Shown here: piece by piece, positions 1 to 8,140 of the stretch
How the letters are laid out: each line of letters begins with the position of its first letter
How positions within the stretch are numbered: the stretch's first letter is position 1
NCBI GenBank assembly: GCA_022450595.1
Contig: JAKUPT010000026.1
Location: 1 to 40,067 of the forward strand
Reading direction: 5' to 3'
DNA from: Bdellovibrionales bacterium
GTDB taxonomy: Bacteria > Bdellovibrionota > Bdellovibrionia > Bdellovibrionales > UBA1609
DNA length: 40,067 nucleotides
Notes under the pieces: generated by a model
Seen by the model: only the letters and a program-made list of their open reading frames with translations
Told to the model about the DNA's origin: nothing
Databases searched by the model: none
Position numbers and translations under genes: made by a program

Positions 1-167
1 ATCCCCCTGTAAGTGTGTTTAAGACTTTATACAAAACTCATTTACTGATGTCATAGTTAACGCGGCAAAGAGTATAAATTTCACAAGAATCAAAGCATTA
101 GCGTATAATAATGATGTAAGCTTTACTGTATATATATCAGGCGAGTTTTTAGTTTAAGCTATCCTTG

Positions 168-201
168 GGGTCACAAGGCCATTTTTATGATGGTGTGACC
201 C
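168..201. other. Perfect 8-bp inverted repeat (hairpin) beyond the minus-strand secreted-protein pair
   Basis: GGGTCACA (168-175) pairs with TGTGACCC (194-201), and an inner CCAT/ATGG pair extends the fold. It lies just downstream of the stop of the minus-strand gene at 211. It could end that transcript, but no T-run follows on either strand, so a terminator call is not secure. The remaining bases 1-167 show no gene that I can support. Confidence 0.4.
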
Positions 202-210
202 ATAAGAAAC

Positions 211-672
211 TTATAAAGTGCAAGCAGATTGTGAGGTAGTGGTATCTATGCCGTAACGCTCTGTGGTAATAATGGTAGTGGTGGTTTCAAAGCGCTCGTT
301 AGAGATTTTTTGTACTGTGGCTTTTAAGAGTTGATTTTTTTGCACTCCTGCAAATTCAGTATTGGCGTCGATTTCAAATTTTAACATGTTTTGTTCCGGG
401 CAGTGGGCTTTTGTGTTTTTCACGATGACTCCAATAACTTTGCCGTAGTCGTCAGTAATAAACTCTTTGCTGGTTCTGATTTCGTTATCAGCAATAAGTT
501 CGATGGGTTTTACGTCGTTTTCGTTCAAAATGCTGTACTCAATACCATTTGTGGTTTGCATGTAAACAGTGTCGGTTTCACCACTGGTTGAAGAGCAAGA
601 AAATGTTCCTGTGATTTCGGGACAGGCAAACAGGCTTGTAGCTGTTAAAAGCATAGATAATATTATGGTCAT
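211..672 (-). CDS. Small secreted protein of unknown function (paralogue 1 of a tandem pair)
   Basis: This is a 153-residue protein with a short Sec-type signal (hydrophobic residues about 2-15 ending in Leu-Phe-Ala). The mature part begins Cys-Pro-Glu-Ile-Thr-Gly and continues with a spaced Cys. It shares this opening (A-C-P-x-I-x-G-x-x-x-C), an Asp-Gly/Asp-Asn-Glu patch and a central D-x-G-x-V-I-G segment with the upstream neighbour at 683-1156, so the two look like a tandem duplication. Only about 10 bases separate them and both run on the minus strand, so co-transcription is likely. The even Cys content suggests disulphides in the periplasm or outside the cell. I do not recognise a named family and assign no function. 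Confidence 0.8.
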   Translation of the reverse strand: MTIILSMLLTATSLFACPEITGTFSCSSTSGETDTVYMQTTNGIEYSILNENDVKPIELIADNEIRTSKEFITDDYGKVIGVIVKNTKAHCPEQNMLKFEIDANTEFAGVQKNQLLKATVQKISNERFETTTTIITTERYGIDTTTSQSACTL

Positions 673-682
673 GAGTTCCCCC

Positions 683-1156
683 TTATTGATTTTTTTGACA
701 AAAATAACTGTTGGATTCTTTTAATCTGCGGCCATCAATGTCTGTAAAAATATTTGTGTTTGTAATTTGAAGGCCTAAGTTTTGGTGTTCAATAAGTACA
801 CGATGCTCAAAAACCATTAAGCCGAGTTCATAATAAAGGTTTTTCTCTAACTTATTGGCTTCAATCATTGGGCCACGGCATAAATTATGGGTTTCAATAA
901 CGGCTTTGCCAATCACATTGCCATTGTCTTGAGTGAGATCCTTTTCAATGATTCGAAGTTGACCATCGGCTAAAAAATCTAGGTTATCTTGATGTTCAAA
1001 ATCTAAATGGACTCTTTCACCATGTTGTGAGGCCTGTTGAGTCACTTTTAATGGTTCAGTTTGATTTTCAGTGTAACAAGTGTAAAGACCCGAAATGTTC
1101 GGACAGGCCAATGTTAAACTTGAGAAAAACCACGCTAATATGATCATAGAGGTCAT
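683..1156 (-). CDS. Small secreted protein of unknown function (paralogue 2 of a tandem pair)
   Basis: This 157-residue protein has an N-terminal signal (residues about 1-17, ending Leu-Thr-Leu-Ala) followed by Cys-Pro-Asn-Ile-Ser-Gly-Leu-Tyr-Thr-Cys. That is the same opening as the next gene downstream. Further shared positions include an Ala-Asp-Gly/Asn-x-x-Ile/Arg patch and D-x-G-x-V-I-G-K/V. It is the first gene of a probable two-gene minus-strand unit and is divergent from the secreted nuclease-like gene at 1282. No catalytic motif is visible. A small beta-rich exported protein is a guess from the alternating hydrophobic pattern. Confidence 0.8.
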   Translation of the reverse strand: MTSMIILAWFFSSLTLACPNISGLYTCYTENQTEPLKVTQQASQHGERVHLDFEHQDNLDFLADGQLRIIEKDLTQDNGNVIGKAVIETHNLCRGPMIEANKLEKNLYYELGLMVFEHRVLIEHQNLGLQITNTNIFTDIDGRRLKESNSYFCQKNQ

Positions 1157-1281
1157 TAAACTGTGAACTTTGGGCTTTGTAAACAGGGAATCTTATAAAT
1201 AAGTATCAAAAAATAAGAATTTTTTATTGCATAATGTAAAAAATATAGGGATAAAGAGGACATTGGGGAAGGGGAAATCAT

Positions 1282-1974
1282 ATGAAGCTTAAGTTCATAT
1301 CAGTTATATTTGCGTTACTTTTTTCATCACATCTACTGGCAACAGATGCCTATTTCAGAAATCTTAAAGAAGATCATAAAGTGCCTAGTCATTGTCAGGA
1401 CACAAAAATTGAGCATTTTTCAAATACAACTATTGATGTATTTACTTTTGGTCTGGAGGGTTCTACCAGTCGAGGCTTTACTTTTGCATATGATCTAAAT
1501 CGTGAACAGGCCGGTTTTTTATGGGATGTATTTAAATATAATAATCATAACTCCAGACGCTTGCAGGAGCGTTTAAAACGAGAGCCAAACTTAAAAGCTA
1601 GTTATGAAATTTTGAGAGCCAATGATGATCTTAGAAACTTCGATTTTCATAATGAAGGTGCAATACTTGAGCTTCTCGCTCTTGAGTGGTTGCAAGTTAA
1701 ACTCAATCAGCGTTATGGCCACGGAAAATACTTTGTTCATGGCTCTATTGAGTATCATTACCCTGGTCGCAGAACCATGGGTGAGCTGGATTTACTTATT
1801 GCTAGAACGGATAATTGTAAAGTGGTCGGTTTTGGTGAGTCAAAGCTTGGTTATGGAGGCATTGGAAAGGCTCGTGAGCAACTACGTCGTTTTCAAGGCT
1901 TTATTGGGGATTTAAGAGGCAACACAGAGTTTGAGCCTATTGATATGCTAGAGCCTCATTTTCTTTATCATTAA
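1282..1974 (+). CDS. Secreted protein with a PD-(D/E)XK nuclease-like C-terminal half
   Basis: The product has 230 residues, with a clear signal peptide (about residues 1-20, ending Leu-Leu-Ala before Thr-Asp-Ala). The C-terminal half carries Gly-Glu-Leu-Asp-Leu-Leu (Glu168, Asp170), a beta-strand, then Gly-Glu-Ser-Lys (Glu186, Lys188), followed by a helix with Ala-Arg-Glu-Gln-Leu. This D...E-x-K spacing, an upstream helix bearing Glu125/Glu130, and a following helix with a Gln are the usual layout of the PD-(D/E)XK fold. The family assignment is from pattern only. An exported nuclease would act outside the cytoplasm, for example on DNA taken up or on prey DNA, which is an inference. The start is supported by a G-rich ribosome site (GGGGAAGGGG) a few bases upstream. 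Confidence 0.7.
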   Translation: MKLKFISVIFALLFSSHLLATDAYFRNLKEDHKVPSHCQDTKIEHFSNTTIDVFTFGLEGSTSRGFTFAYDLNREQAGFLWDVFKYNNHNSRRLQERLKREPNLKASYEILRANDDLRNFDFHNEGAILELLALEWLQVKLNQRYGHGKYFVHGSIEYHYPGRRTMGELDLLIARTDNCKVVGFGESKLGYGGIGKAREQLRRFQGFIGDLRGNTEFEPIDMLEPHFLYH

Positions 1975-2052
1975 GTAATATATGAATTTCAGAGTGTATC
2001 TTAGGCTATGATAGGTGTTGACCGATTCATAAAAATAGATACACTCATTTTT

Positions 2053-2370
2053 ATGAATGTCGTTCAAACACGTATAGAAGAAAAGCTAAAATCTTTATCT
2101 GTCAGTCATTTGCAAGTGATTAATGAAAGCCATATGCACAGTGTGCCTGAGAATTCCGAAACTCATTTTAAGGTCATTCTTGTTAGTGATGAGTTTAATG
2201 ACAAACCAAGAATTCAGCGCCATAGATTGATTAATCAGCTCCTTCAAGAGGAGTTAAGTGGCCCCGTGCATGCACTGAGCTTGAAGCTATACACTCCCGA
2301 TGAGTGGGAAACACACAACCCAAACAGCTTGAAGTCGCCTGACTGCCATGGAGGCAGTAAATTAGGGTGA
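2053..2370 (+). CDS. bolA: BolA family protein
   Basis: BolA proteins work with monothiol glutaredoxins in iron-sulphur/iron regulation, and E. coli BolA also acts as a DNA-binding morphogene regulator. The 105-residue product follows E. coli BolA almost end to end: an N-terminal R-I-E-E-K-L helix, H-x-V-P-x-x-S-E-T-H-F-K-V, the R-H-R-x-I-N signature, V-H-A-L-S-L and E-W. The tail Ser-Pro-Asp-Cys-His-Gly-Gly resembles the conserved SPPCRG end of true BolA (rather than IbaG). I chose the internal ATG at 2053 because the extra 15 residues from 2008 have no BolA counterpart. No strong ribosome site is visible for either start. It precedes ettA on the same strand. Confidence 0.9.
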   Translation: MNVVQTRIEEKLKSLSVSHLQVINESHMHSVPENSETHFKVILVSDEFNDKPRIQRHRLINQLLQEELSGPVHALSLKLYTPDEWETHNPNSLKSPDCHGGSKLG

Positions 2371-2473
2371 TATTGCAGTCTTTATTGATAAATGATAGAA
2401 CACACACTTTAATTAATTCAAATCATAACATGATGTGAACCCTCTGGGCTCAATCTTACTAAAGGAGTTTCTC

Positions 2474-4147
2474 TTGGCAGAAGATATTATTTATACAATG
2501 AAGGGTGTCAGCAAAGTCTATCCTCCTAATAAGTATGTCCTAAAAGATATATACTTGTCGTATTTTTATGGCGCAAAAATTGGCGTTTTAGGGCTTAACG
2601 GTGCTGGTAAATCCTCTCTTTTAAATATCATGGCCGGTATTGATAATGAGTTTTTAGGGGAAGCCTTTCCTGCCCGTGATTTTAAAGTGGGATATCTTGA
2701 GCAAGATCCCAAATTAGATAATTCTAAAACCGTGAAAGAAAACATCATGGACGGCATGAAAGAGCTTCAAGAGGCCATGCAGACTTTTAATGAAGTCAAT
2801 ACCCAGCTTTGTGATGAAAATATCACTCCAGAGCAAATGGAGAGCCTACTTGAAAAGCAATCAAAGGCCCAAGAAGTTATAGAGGCTTTAGATGGCTGGG
2901 AAGTGGATCAAAAGATTGAAAAAGCTATGGACGCTCTTCGTTGCCCTCCAGAAGACTGGAATGTTGAGAATCTTTCAGGTGGTGAAAAACGCCGTGTGGC
3001 TCTTTGTAGATTGCTTTTATCAAACCCAGATATTTTATTGTTAGATGAGCCAACCAACCACTTGGATGCCGAGAGTGTGGCATGGCTAGAGCGATACCTC
3101 CATGAGTTTCCAGGGACTGTGATTGCTGTCACTCATGATAGATACTTTCTTGATAATGTGGCCGGATGGATTTTAGAGTTAGATCGCGGAGAGGGGATTC
3201 CTTGGAAGGGCAATTACTCTTCTTGGCTTGAGCAAAAAGACAAACGTTTATCACAAGAGCAAAAGCAAGACGAAAAACGCAATAAAACTCTTCAGCGTGA
3301 GCTTGAGTGGATTCGTACCGGACAAAAGGGACGTCAGTCCACCACTAAGGCTCGTATTTCAAACTATGAGCAACTTTTAAAAGACCCATCGCCTGAAAAA
3401 CTCAAAGATATGCAGATATACATTCCACCAGGACCTCGTCTTGGGGATAAAGTGATTGAGGTTAAGGGAGTTAAAAAAGCTTATGACAACAAACTGCTTT
3501 TTGAAGACTTGAATTTTAGCATTCCTAAAGGAGCCATCGTGGGAGTGATTGGTCCCAACGGAGCTGGTAAATCAACCCTATTTAGACTAATTACTGGTGA
3601 AGAGCAGCCCGATGATGGCAATTTTGAAATTGGAGAAACAGTCAAGCTTGCTTACGTGGATCAAAGACGCCAACTGAGTCCAGAGAAAACCGTTTTTGAA
3701 GAGATCACCGGTGGTGAAGATGTACTTTGGATTGGGAATAAAGAGATCAACTCAAGAGCTTATGTGTCTCGCTTTAACTTTTCAGGCGCTGATCAGCAAA
3801 AAAAGATCAAAGAACTTAGTGGTGGTATGAAAAACCGCGTTTATTTAGCTAAGATGCTTCGTGAAGAGGCTAATATGCTGTTGCTCGATGAGCCGACTAA
3901 CGATTTAGATGTAAACACTATGAGGGCTTTAGAGGACGGACTGGCTGAATTTGGTGGTAATGCCATTGTGATCAGTCACGACAGATGGTTTTTGGATAGA
4001 ATTTGCACTCACATCTTAGCCTTTGAGGGTGATTCAAAAGTAGAGTGGTTTCCAGGAAACTATTCTGAGTACGAAGACTTTAAGAAGAAACAAATGGGAG
4101 AGGACGCCTTAACTCCAAGTCGAATTAAATACCGTCCAATTCACTAA
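2474..4147 (+). CDS. ettA: Energy-dependent translational throttle protein EttA (ABC-F ATPase)
   Basis: EttA is a cytoplasmic ABC-F protein that binds the ribosomal E site and gates the first elongation step according to ADP/ATP. The product has 557 residues, like E. coli EttA (555). Domain 1 has Walker A G-L-N-G-A-G-K-S (about 40-47), signature L-S-G-G-E and Walker B L-L-L-D-E-P-T-N-H-L-D. Then come the linker (E-L-E-W-I-R...R-Q-S) and domain 2 with G-P-N-G-A-G-K-S-T, L-S-G-G-M and L-L-L-D-E-P-T-N-D-L-D. I place the start at TTG 2474: AAAGGAG (2461-2467) sits 6 bases before it and the protein then begins M-A-E-D-I-I-Y-T-M like family members. An ATG at 2435 would add 13 unmatched residues. 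Its 3' end overlaps the convergent J-domain gene. Confidence 0.96.
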   Translation: MAEDIIYTMKGVSKVYPPNKYVLKDIYLSYFYGAKIGVLGLNGAGKSSLLNIMAGIDNEFLGEAFPARDFKVGYLEQDPKLDNSKTVKENIMDGMKELQEAMQTFNEVNTQLCDENITPEQMESLLEKQSKAQEVIEALDGWEVDQKIEKAMDALRCPPEDWNVENLSGGEKRRVALCRLLLSNPDILLLDEPTNHLDAESVAWLERYLHEFPGTVIAVTHDRYFLDNVAGWILELDRGEGIPWKGNYSSWLEQKDKRLSQEQKQDEKRNKTLQRELEWIRTGQKGRQSTTKARISNYEQLLKDPSPEKLKDMQIYIPPGPRLGDKVIEVKGVKKAYDNKLLFEDLNFSIPKGAIVGVIGPNGAGKSTLFRLITGEEQPDDGNFEIGETVKLAYVDQRRQLSPEKTVFEEITGGEDVLWIGNKEINSRAYVSRFNFSGADQQKKIKELSGGMKNRVYLAKMLREEANMLLLDEPTNDLDVNTMRALEDGLAEFGGNAIVISHDRWFLDRICTHILAFEGDSKVEWFPGNYSEYEDFKKKQMGEDALTPSRIKYRPIH

Positions 4148-4661
4148 TAATACTATCGTAGGCCTGCCTTAGATCAAAAAACTCCTCTAAGGTGGAGCCA
4201 TCATTATGATCAGGATGATACCGAAGCAGCAGTCTTCGGTATTGTTTTTTAAGCTCACTGGCATAAAAACTATCATCAAGGTTTGCCCCTAAACTTTTAA
4301 GCACATACAGGGCCGTGACAGCCTGAACACTGAGAGCTTCCATAGAATATATTGGTTCTGCTTTTGTCTCTGTTGTAGATGGTTGAGGGGGCTCGGTATT
4401 AGGCTCAACTGTATAAGTTGACTCAGCACTTTCTTTGCTTGTCTTTGAGTTTTCAGTTTCAGTTTTGGTAAAAGAGTTTTGGTAGTGGCCTGTTTTATAC
4501 TTAAATTGTGGGATTGACCCCATCAAAAAAGACAGTGCAAAAGGGTCAGAAAATTGACTCTTTTCTCCTTGGGAAAGATCGTTTTCCAAGGGGGAATTGA
4601 GCTTTTTCTCTAAAATCTCTCTGAAACTTGCTTGCATATGTATTATTTCGGAACATTGCAT
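4125..4661 (-). CDS. C-terminal J-domain (DnaJ-like) protein
   Basis: The product has 178 residues. Residues about 65-105 are rich in Ser, Thr, Glu and Pro and probably disordered. The C-terminal about 70 residues hold a J domain, with basic helix II (K-K-Q-Y-R-R-L-L-L-R-Y), the His-Pro-Asp motif at 149-151, and helix III (F-F-D-L-R-Q-A-Y-D-S-I). J domains recruit DnaK and trigger its ATPase. There is no G/F region and no zinc or substrate-binding domain, so this is a class C type with an unknown client. The last 23 bases overlap the end of ettA tail to tail. The start is uncertain (Met1 at 4661 or Met9 at 4637) because neither has a clear ribosome site. Confidence 0.85.
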   Translation of the reverse strand: MQCSEIIHMQASFREILEKKLNSPLENDLSQGEKSQFSDPFALSFLMGSIPQFKYKTGHYQNSFTKTETENSKTSKESAESTYTVEPNTEPPQPSTTETKAEPIYSMEALSVQAVTALYVLKSLGANLDDSFYASELKKQYRRLLLRYHPDHNDGSTLEEFFDLRQAYDSIISELDGI

Positions 4662-4982
4662 AGAGAGTTTAATACCCCTTTAAAGAACTAGTCTTACAGT
4701 TAGGAAAATCATGCTTTTAAGCTTATAAGTGGACTTCTGTTTAATCCTGTAAGGCCCTCTAGCAAGGGGTTTTGTGCATTTTTTGTCTTTGGCTTTTTGG
4801 GCCCAATGGGGGGGTGGGGAGAGGTGGTTCTAAGGGGGAATTTCGTTTTTTCTAAGGGGGAGCCAACAAAAAAATATACTTTGTTAAAAAAATTCTTTGG
4901 ACAATGCAAAAGCTTTATATATCATTATTGAAGTAAGGGTTTTTAAAACATAAAAACAAACAACCATTTTGGAGGGGCTAAC
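4662..4982. promoter_or_regulatory. G-rich intergenic region with a 12-bp direct repeat upstream of the H1/SWIB gene
   Basis: No gene is supported in these 321 bases. The segment holds several G-runs on the plus strand (about 4799-4838, then 4856-4860), with at least four runs of three or more Gs. It also holds two exact copies of TTCTAAGGGGGA at 4828-4839 and 4850-4861, which start 22 bases apart, or two helical turns. The layout suits a dimeric regulator site or a G-quadruplex near the promoter of the downstream gene. A ribosome site (GGAGGGG) lies just before the ATG at 4983. Confidence 0.45.
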
Positions 4983-5564
4983 ATGGCCAAAGCAAAAAAG
5001 AAAGCTACTAAAAAAGCAGCTACAAAGAAAAAAGCAACTAAGAAGAAAGTAGCCAAAAAAGCTACAAAAAAAACTGCAGCAAAAAAGGCGACTAAAAAAG
5101 CCACTAAAAAAACTGCAGCAAAAAAAGCTACAAAGAAAAAAGCAACTAAGAAAAAAGTAGCTAAAAAAGCCACTAAAAAGACTGCTAAAAAAGCGACTAA
5201 AAAAGCTACAAAAAAAGCTACAAAAAAAGCGGCAACTAAAAAAGCCACTAAAAAAGCAGCTCCTAAAAAGGCAACAAAAAAAGCAGCGACTAAAAAAACT
5301 GCTAAGAAAAAGACTAAAACTAAAAGAAAGCCAAATGCAGCTTTTATGAGACCACTAACTCCTAGTGATCAACTTGCTGCTATCGTTGGTAACAAGCCTA
5401 TTTCTCGTCCAGAGATCGTTAAAAAATTATGGGCTTACATCAAGAAGAACAATCTTCAGCAAAGCAGAAACATCAATGCTGATGACAAGCTTAAGCCACT
5501 TTTTGGCAAAAACATGATTACTATGTTTGAGCTTTCTAAAATCATTAGCAAGCACGTTTCTTAA
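4983..5564 (+). CDS. Histone H1-like Lys/Ala-rich tail fused to a SWIB/MDM2 domain
   Basis: The product has 193 residues. Residues about 2-115 are almost only Lys, Ala and Thr in repeats such as K-K-A-T-K-K, typical of histone H1-like DNA-condensing tails in bacteria. Residues about 116-193 (from P-N-A-A-F-M-R-P-L-T-P) form a SWIB domain, with L-A-A-I-V-G, R-P-E-I-V-K-K-L-W-A-Y-I-K, D-K-L-K-P-L-F and the closing M-F-E-L-S-K-I-I. H1-like and SWIB pairings are known from Chlamydiae and some other bacteria. Chromatin condensation or nucleoid packing is the likely role. The tail contains a long internal duplication (K-K-K-A-T-K-K-K-V-A-K-K-A-T-K-K occurs twice), so its length may vary between strains. 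A strong terminator follows. Confidence 0.93.
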   Translation: MAKAKKKATKKAATKKKATKKKVAKKATKKTAAKKATKKATKKTAAKKATKKKATKKKVAKKATKKTAKKATKKATKKATKKAATKKATKKAAPKKATKKAATKKTAKKKTKTKRKPNAAFMRPLTPSDQLAAIVGNKPISRPEIVKKLWAYIKKNNLQQSRNINADDKLKPLFGKNMITMFELSKIISKHVS

Positions 5565-5590
5565 AGCCAATTTAAGCTTTAGAATCACAA

Positions 5591-5622
5591 AGGCCAGGTC
5601 AGAGATGATCTGGCCTTTTTTT
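5591..5622 (+). terminator. Rho-independent terminator after the H1/SWIB gene
   Basis: AGGCCAG (5591-5597) pairs with CTGGCCT and is followed at once by a run of seven Ts. It lies 27 bases beyond the stop codon. Confidence 0.88.
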
Positions 5623-5714
5623 ATGCCTCTAAGGCTTGTATTTAATACGTCACAAGCCCTCAGGCAGTTGACAAGCCTCTGGAAATACGTTTTTTTACTT
5701 AAAAAGGAAAGCCT

Positions 5715-6470
5715 ATGACACCTGTTAAAGCCAATGATATTCGTTTGATGGAAAAAAGTGGACAACTGGCCGCTAAAACTCTTGCCCATGTGGGGAGTTT
5801 TGTTCGCCCAGGAATTACAACCAATGAGCTTGATAAAATTGCTCATGACTACACTCTTTCTCATGGGGCCCGTCCAGCTCCATTAAATTATCATGGGTTT
5901 CCAAAATCTATTTGTACCTCTGTGAACGAGTGCATTTGTCATGGAGTGCCGGATGAAAAGCCACTGGTGGAAGGTGATGTGGTGAACATCGATGTGACTT
6001 GTGAGTTAAACGGCTATTACGGAGATACTTCTAGCATGTTCTTTGTGGGCGAGGTGTCAGATGATGTCACAAACATTTGTGATGTTGCCAAAAGAGCTAT
6101 GGAAAAAGGCATTGAAGCAATTAGACCCTTTGGCACCACTGGAGACATTGGGTTTGCCATTAACAAATTTGTCACTAAAAAGGGCTTTTATGCTGTCCGT
6201 GAAATTGGTGGCCATGGGATTGGTGAAGAATTTCATATGGACCCATTTGTGCCCTCATATGGGAAAAAAGGCCGTGGTGACAAGTTGATTCCTTGGGCCT
6301 GTTTGACTGTTGAGCCCATGATTAATATTAATGATTTGCCTATTAAGGAGTTTTCAATACCTAACTCCAGTATCAAATACTACGAGACCAGTGATAAAAC
6401 ACCGTCTGCCCAATATGAGCACACCATTATGATTACAGACAGTGGATATGAAATTCTCACGATGCTCTAA
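5715..6470 (+). CDS. map: Methionine aminopeptidase, type I
   Basis: This enzyme removes the initiator methionine from nascent cytoplasmic proteins, using two divalent metal ions. The 251-residue length is typical of type Ia. All five metal ligands are in place: Asp93 (N-I-D-V-T), Asp104 (Y-G-D-T-S), His167 (G-G-H-G-I-G), Glu200 (T-V-E-P-M) and Glu235 (Q-Y-E-H-T). The substrate-site His76 in C-H-G-V-P-D is also present. There is no N-terminal zinc finger and no insertion in the catalytic core, other than a slightly longer loop around 205-230. The ATG follows AAAAGGAAAG. It stands between the H1/SWIB terminator and ahcY, apparently as its own unit. A TTGACA hexamer at 5668-5673 could be a -35 element, but I see no good -10 partner. 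Confidence 0.96.
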   Translation: MTPVKANDIRLMEKSGQLAAKTLAHVGSFVRPGITTNELDKIAHDYTLSHGARPAPLNYHGFPKSICTSVNECICHGVPDEKPLVEGDVVNIDVTCELNGYYGDTSSMFFVGEVSDDVTNICDVAKRAMEKGIEAIRPFGTTGDIGFAINKFVTKKGFYAVREIGGHGIGEEFHMDPFVPSYGKKGRGDKLIPWACLTVEPMININDLPIKEFSIPNSSIKYYETSDKTPSAQYEHTIMITDSGYEILTML

Positions 6471-6643
6471 ATTTTTTATTACGCACATTATTAGACGAGC
6501 TTTGGTTTTTTTAAATAGGCTTTGAATTTTCTCTATCTCGTGTTGTAATGAGCCTGTTTTATTAATCATTAGTACTATCTAAACCGCAGGGCCTGTGGCT
6601 TTGCTGTTTTAAATAGTGAAACATTTAAAATAAGGAGTGAAGA

Positions 6644-8026
6644 GTGCAACAGGTTGAAACTAGCACATCTCAAAAGAAGGGAATGGATATGTCTCAAAAA
6701 GTTGACTTTAAAGTTTGCAAAGAGGCTATGGAAGATCCAAAGCGTTTTGAAGAGTTAGCGCGTTGGGGTCGTAAAGAGATTAACATTGCAGAAACCGAAA
6801 TGCCTGGTCTTATGGGTCTTCGTGAAGAGTATGGTGAAACAAAGCCATTAAAAGGCTCAAAAATCACGGGCTGTTTACATATGACCATACAAACAGCAGT
6901 TCTGATTGAGACTTTACAAGCCCTCGGAGCTGAGGTTCGTTGGAGCTCTTGTAATATCTTTTCCACTCAAGATCACGCAGCCTGTGCTGTGGCAGCTGCT
7001 GGAACTCCTGTTTATGCTTGGAAGGGTGAAACCGAAGAAGAGTACGAGTGGTGCATTCGTCAGACGATTGAGGGCTGGGGAAAAGACGGCTTTGACATGA
7101 TCTTAGATGATGGTGGTGACTTGACCAACATGATGCATACTGATGAGTTTATTCACATGATGGACAAAGTGGTTGGTATCTCTGAGGAGACTACAACGGG
7201 TGTTCATAACCTTGAGAAGATGGCTAAAAAAGGTTTACTTAAAGCCCCTGCGATCAACGTTAATGACTCGGTCACTAAGTCTAAGTTTGATAACCTCTAC
7301 GGCTGTCGTGAATCACTAGCTGATGGAATCAAACGTGCCACTGATGTGATGGTTGCTGGTAAAGTCGTTGTTATTGCAGGCTATGGAGACGTTGGTAAGG
7401 GCTCAGCTCAATCTTTAAGAGGATTTGGTGCCAGAGTGCTTGTGACTGAAATAGATCCAATCTGTGCTTTACAGGCCGCAATGGAGGGCTTTGAAGTCAC
7501 AACTATGGAAGAAGCTGCTAAAGAGGCTGACATTTTTGTCACAGCCACTGGTTGCTACAACATTATTAACGAGCAAACCTTTAAAAGCATGAAAAGTGGC
7601 GCTATTGTTTGTAACATTGGTCATTTTGACAATGAAATTGATATGAAGTGGTTAAATGCTAACACAGAAAAAGATGAAGTGAAGCCTCAGGTTGACTTGC
7701 ATAAGTTTAAAGACGGTCGTGAGATTTTAGTTTTAGCTCAAGGTCGTTTAGTGAACCTTGGCTGTGCCACTGGCCACCCATCATTTGTAATGAGTAACTC
7801 TTTTACGAACCAAGTTTTAGCCCAAATGGACCTTTGGCAGAAAAAAGCGTCTGGTGAGTACCAAGAGGGGGCTGTATACAGACTTCCTAAGCACTTAGAT
7901 GAAAAAGTGGCAGCCTTTCACTTAGAAAAGCTTGGTGTGAAGCTGACAAAGCTGACAAAAGAGCAAGCGGATTACTTAGGTCTAAACCCTGAGGGGCCAT
8001 TTAAGCCAGATCACTATAGATATTAA
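6644..8026 (+). CDS. ahcY: S-adenosylhomocysteine hydrolase (adenosylhomocysteinase)
   Basis: AhcY splits S-adenosylhomocysteine into homocysteine and adenosine, which relieves product inhibition of methyltransferases and feeds the methionine cycle. It is an NAD-dependent cytoplasmic tetramer. Visible family marks are S[11 protein letters not shown] near the N-terminus, [25 protein letters not shown]-x-Y-G, the NAD-binding [16 protein letters not shown], and the canonical C-terminal P-F-K-P-D-H-Y-R-Y with the cofactor-contacting Lys and Tyr. The GTG at 6644 has AAGGAG six bases upstream, giving 460 residues. An ATG at 6689 would give 445 residues and is the main alternative. It is a single gene followed by a strong terminator. 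Confidence 0.97.
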   Translation: MQQVETSTSQKKGMDMSQKVDFKVCKEAMEDPKRFEELARWGRKEINIAETEMPGLMGLREEYGETKPLKGSKITGCLHMTIQTAVLIETLQALGAEVRWSSCNIFSTQDHAACAVAAAGTPVYAWKGETEEEYEWCIRQTIEGWGKDGFDMILDDGGDLTNMMHTDEFIHMMDKVVGISEETTTGVHNLEKMAKKGLLKAPAINVNDSVTKSKFDNLYGCRESLADGIKRATDVMVAGKVVVIAGYGDVGKGSAQSLRGFGARVLVTEIDPICALQAAMEGFEVTTMEEAAKEADIFVTATGCYNIINEQTFKSMKSGAIVCNIGHFDNEIDMKWLNANTEKDEVKPQVDLHKFKDGREILVLAQGRLVNLGCATGHPSFVMSNSFTNQVLAQMDLWQKKASGEYQEGAVYRLPKHLDEKVAAFHLEKLGVKLTKLTKEQADYLGLNPEGPFKPDHYRY

Positions 8027-8047
8027 TAAGTTATCTGAATATAACTC

Positions 8048-8082
8048 AAAAAAGCCTCAGACAAAATCTGAGGCTTTTTTTG
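8048..8082 (+). terminator. Rho-independent terminator after ahcY
   Basis: Stem GCCTCAGA / TCTGAGGC with loop caaaa, flanked by an A-run and followed by seven Ts, begins 21 bases after the stop codon. The A/T flanks would extend the stem and let it work in both directions. Confidence 0.92.
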
Positions 8083-8140
8083 TTTTAAGAGTCTAAATTT
8101 TTATTTTTTATTTCTAAACTGCAAGATTTTTACATACAAT

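Noticed and set aside
1310-1915. Two overlapping plus-strand frames inside the secreted nuclease-like gene
   Set aside because: They are out of frame with a gene that has a clear signal peptide, ribosome site and motif; their hydrophobic content follows from AT-rich codons.
4709-4909. Minus-strand 66-residue frame rich in Pro and Lys
   Set aside because: It reads through G-runs in an intergenic region, has no ribosome site and no coding character.
4943-5248. Minus-strand frame of 101 residues made of Ala, Phe, Val and Leu, looking like a membrane protein
   Set aside because: It is the antisense of the Lys/Ala/Thr repeats of the H1-like gene; the composition is a by-product of AAA/GCN/ACN codons and there is no ribosome site.
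6471-6643. Possible SAH riboswitch upstream of ahcY
   Set aside because: Only a short CCGCAG/CTGTGG hairpin is visible and I cannot fit the known SAH riboswitch core; a covariance-model search would decide.
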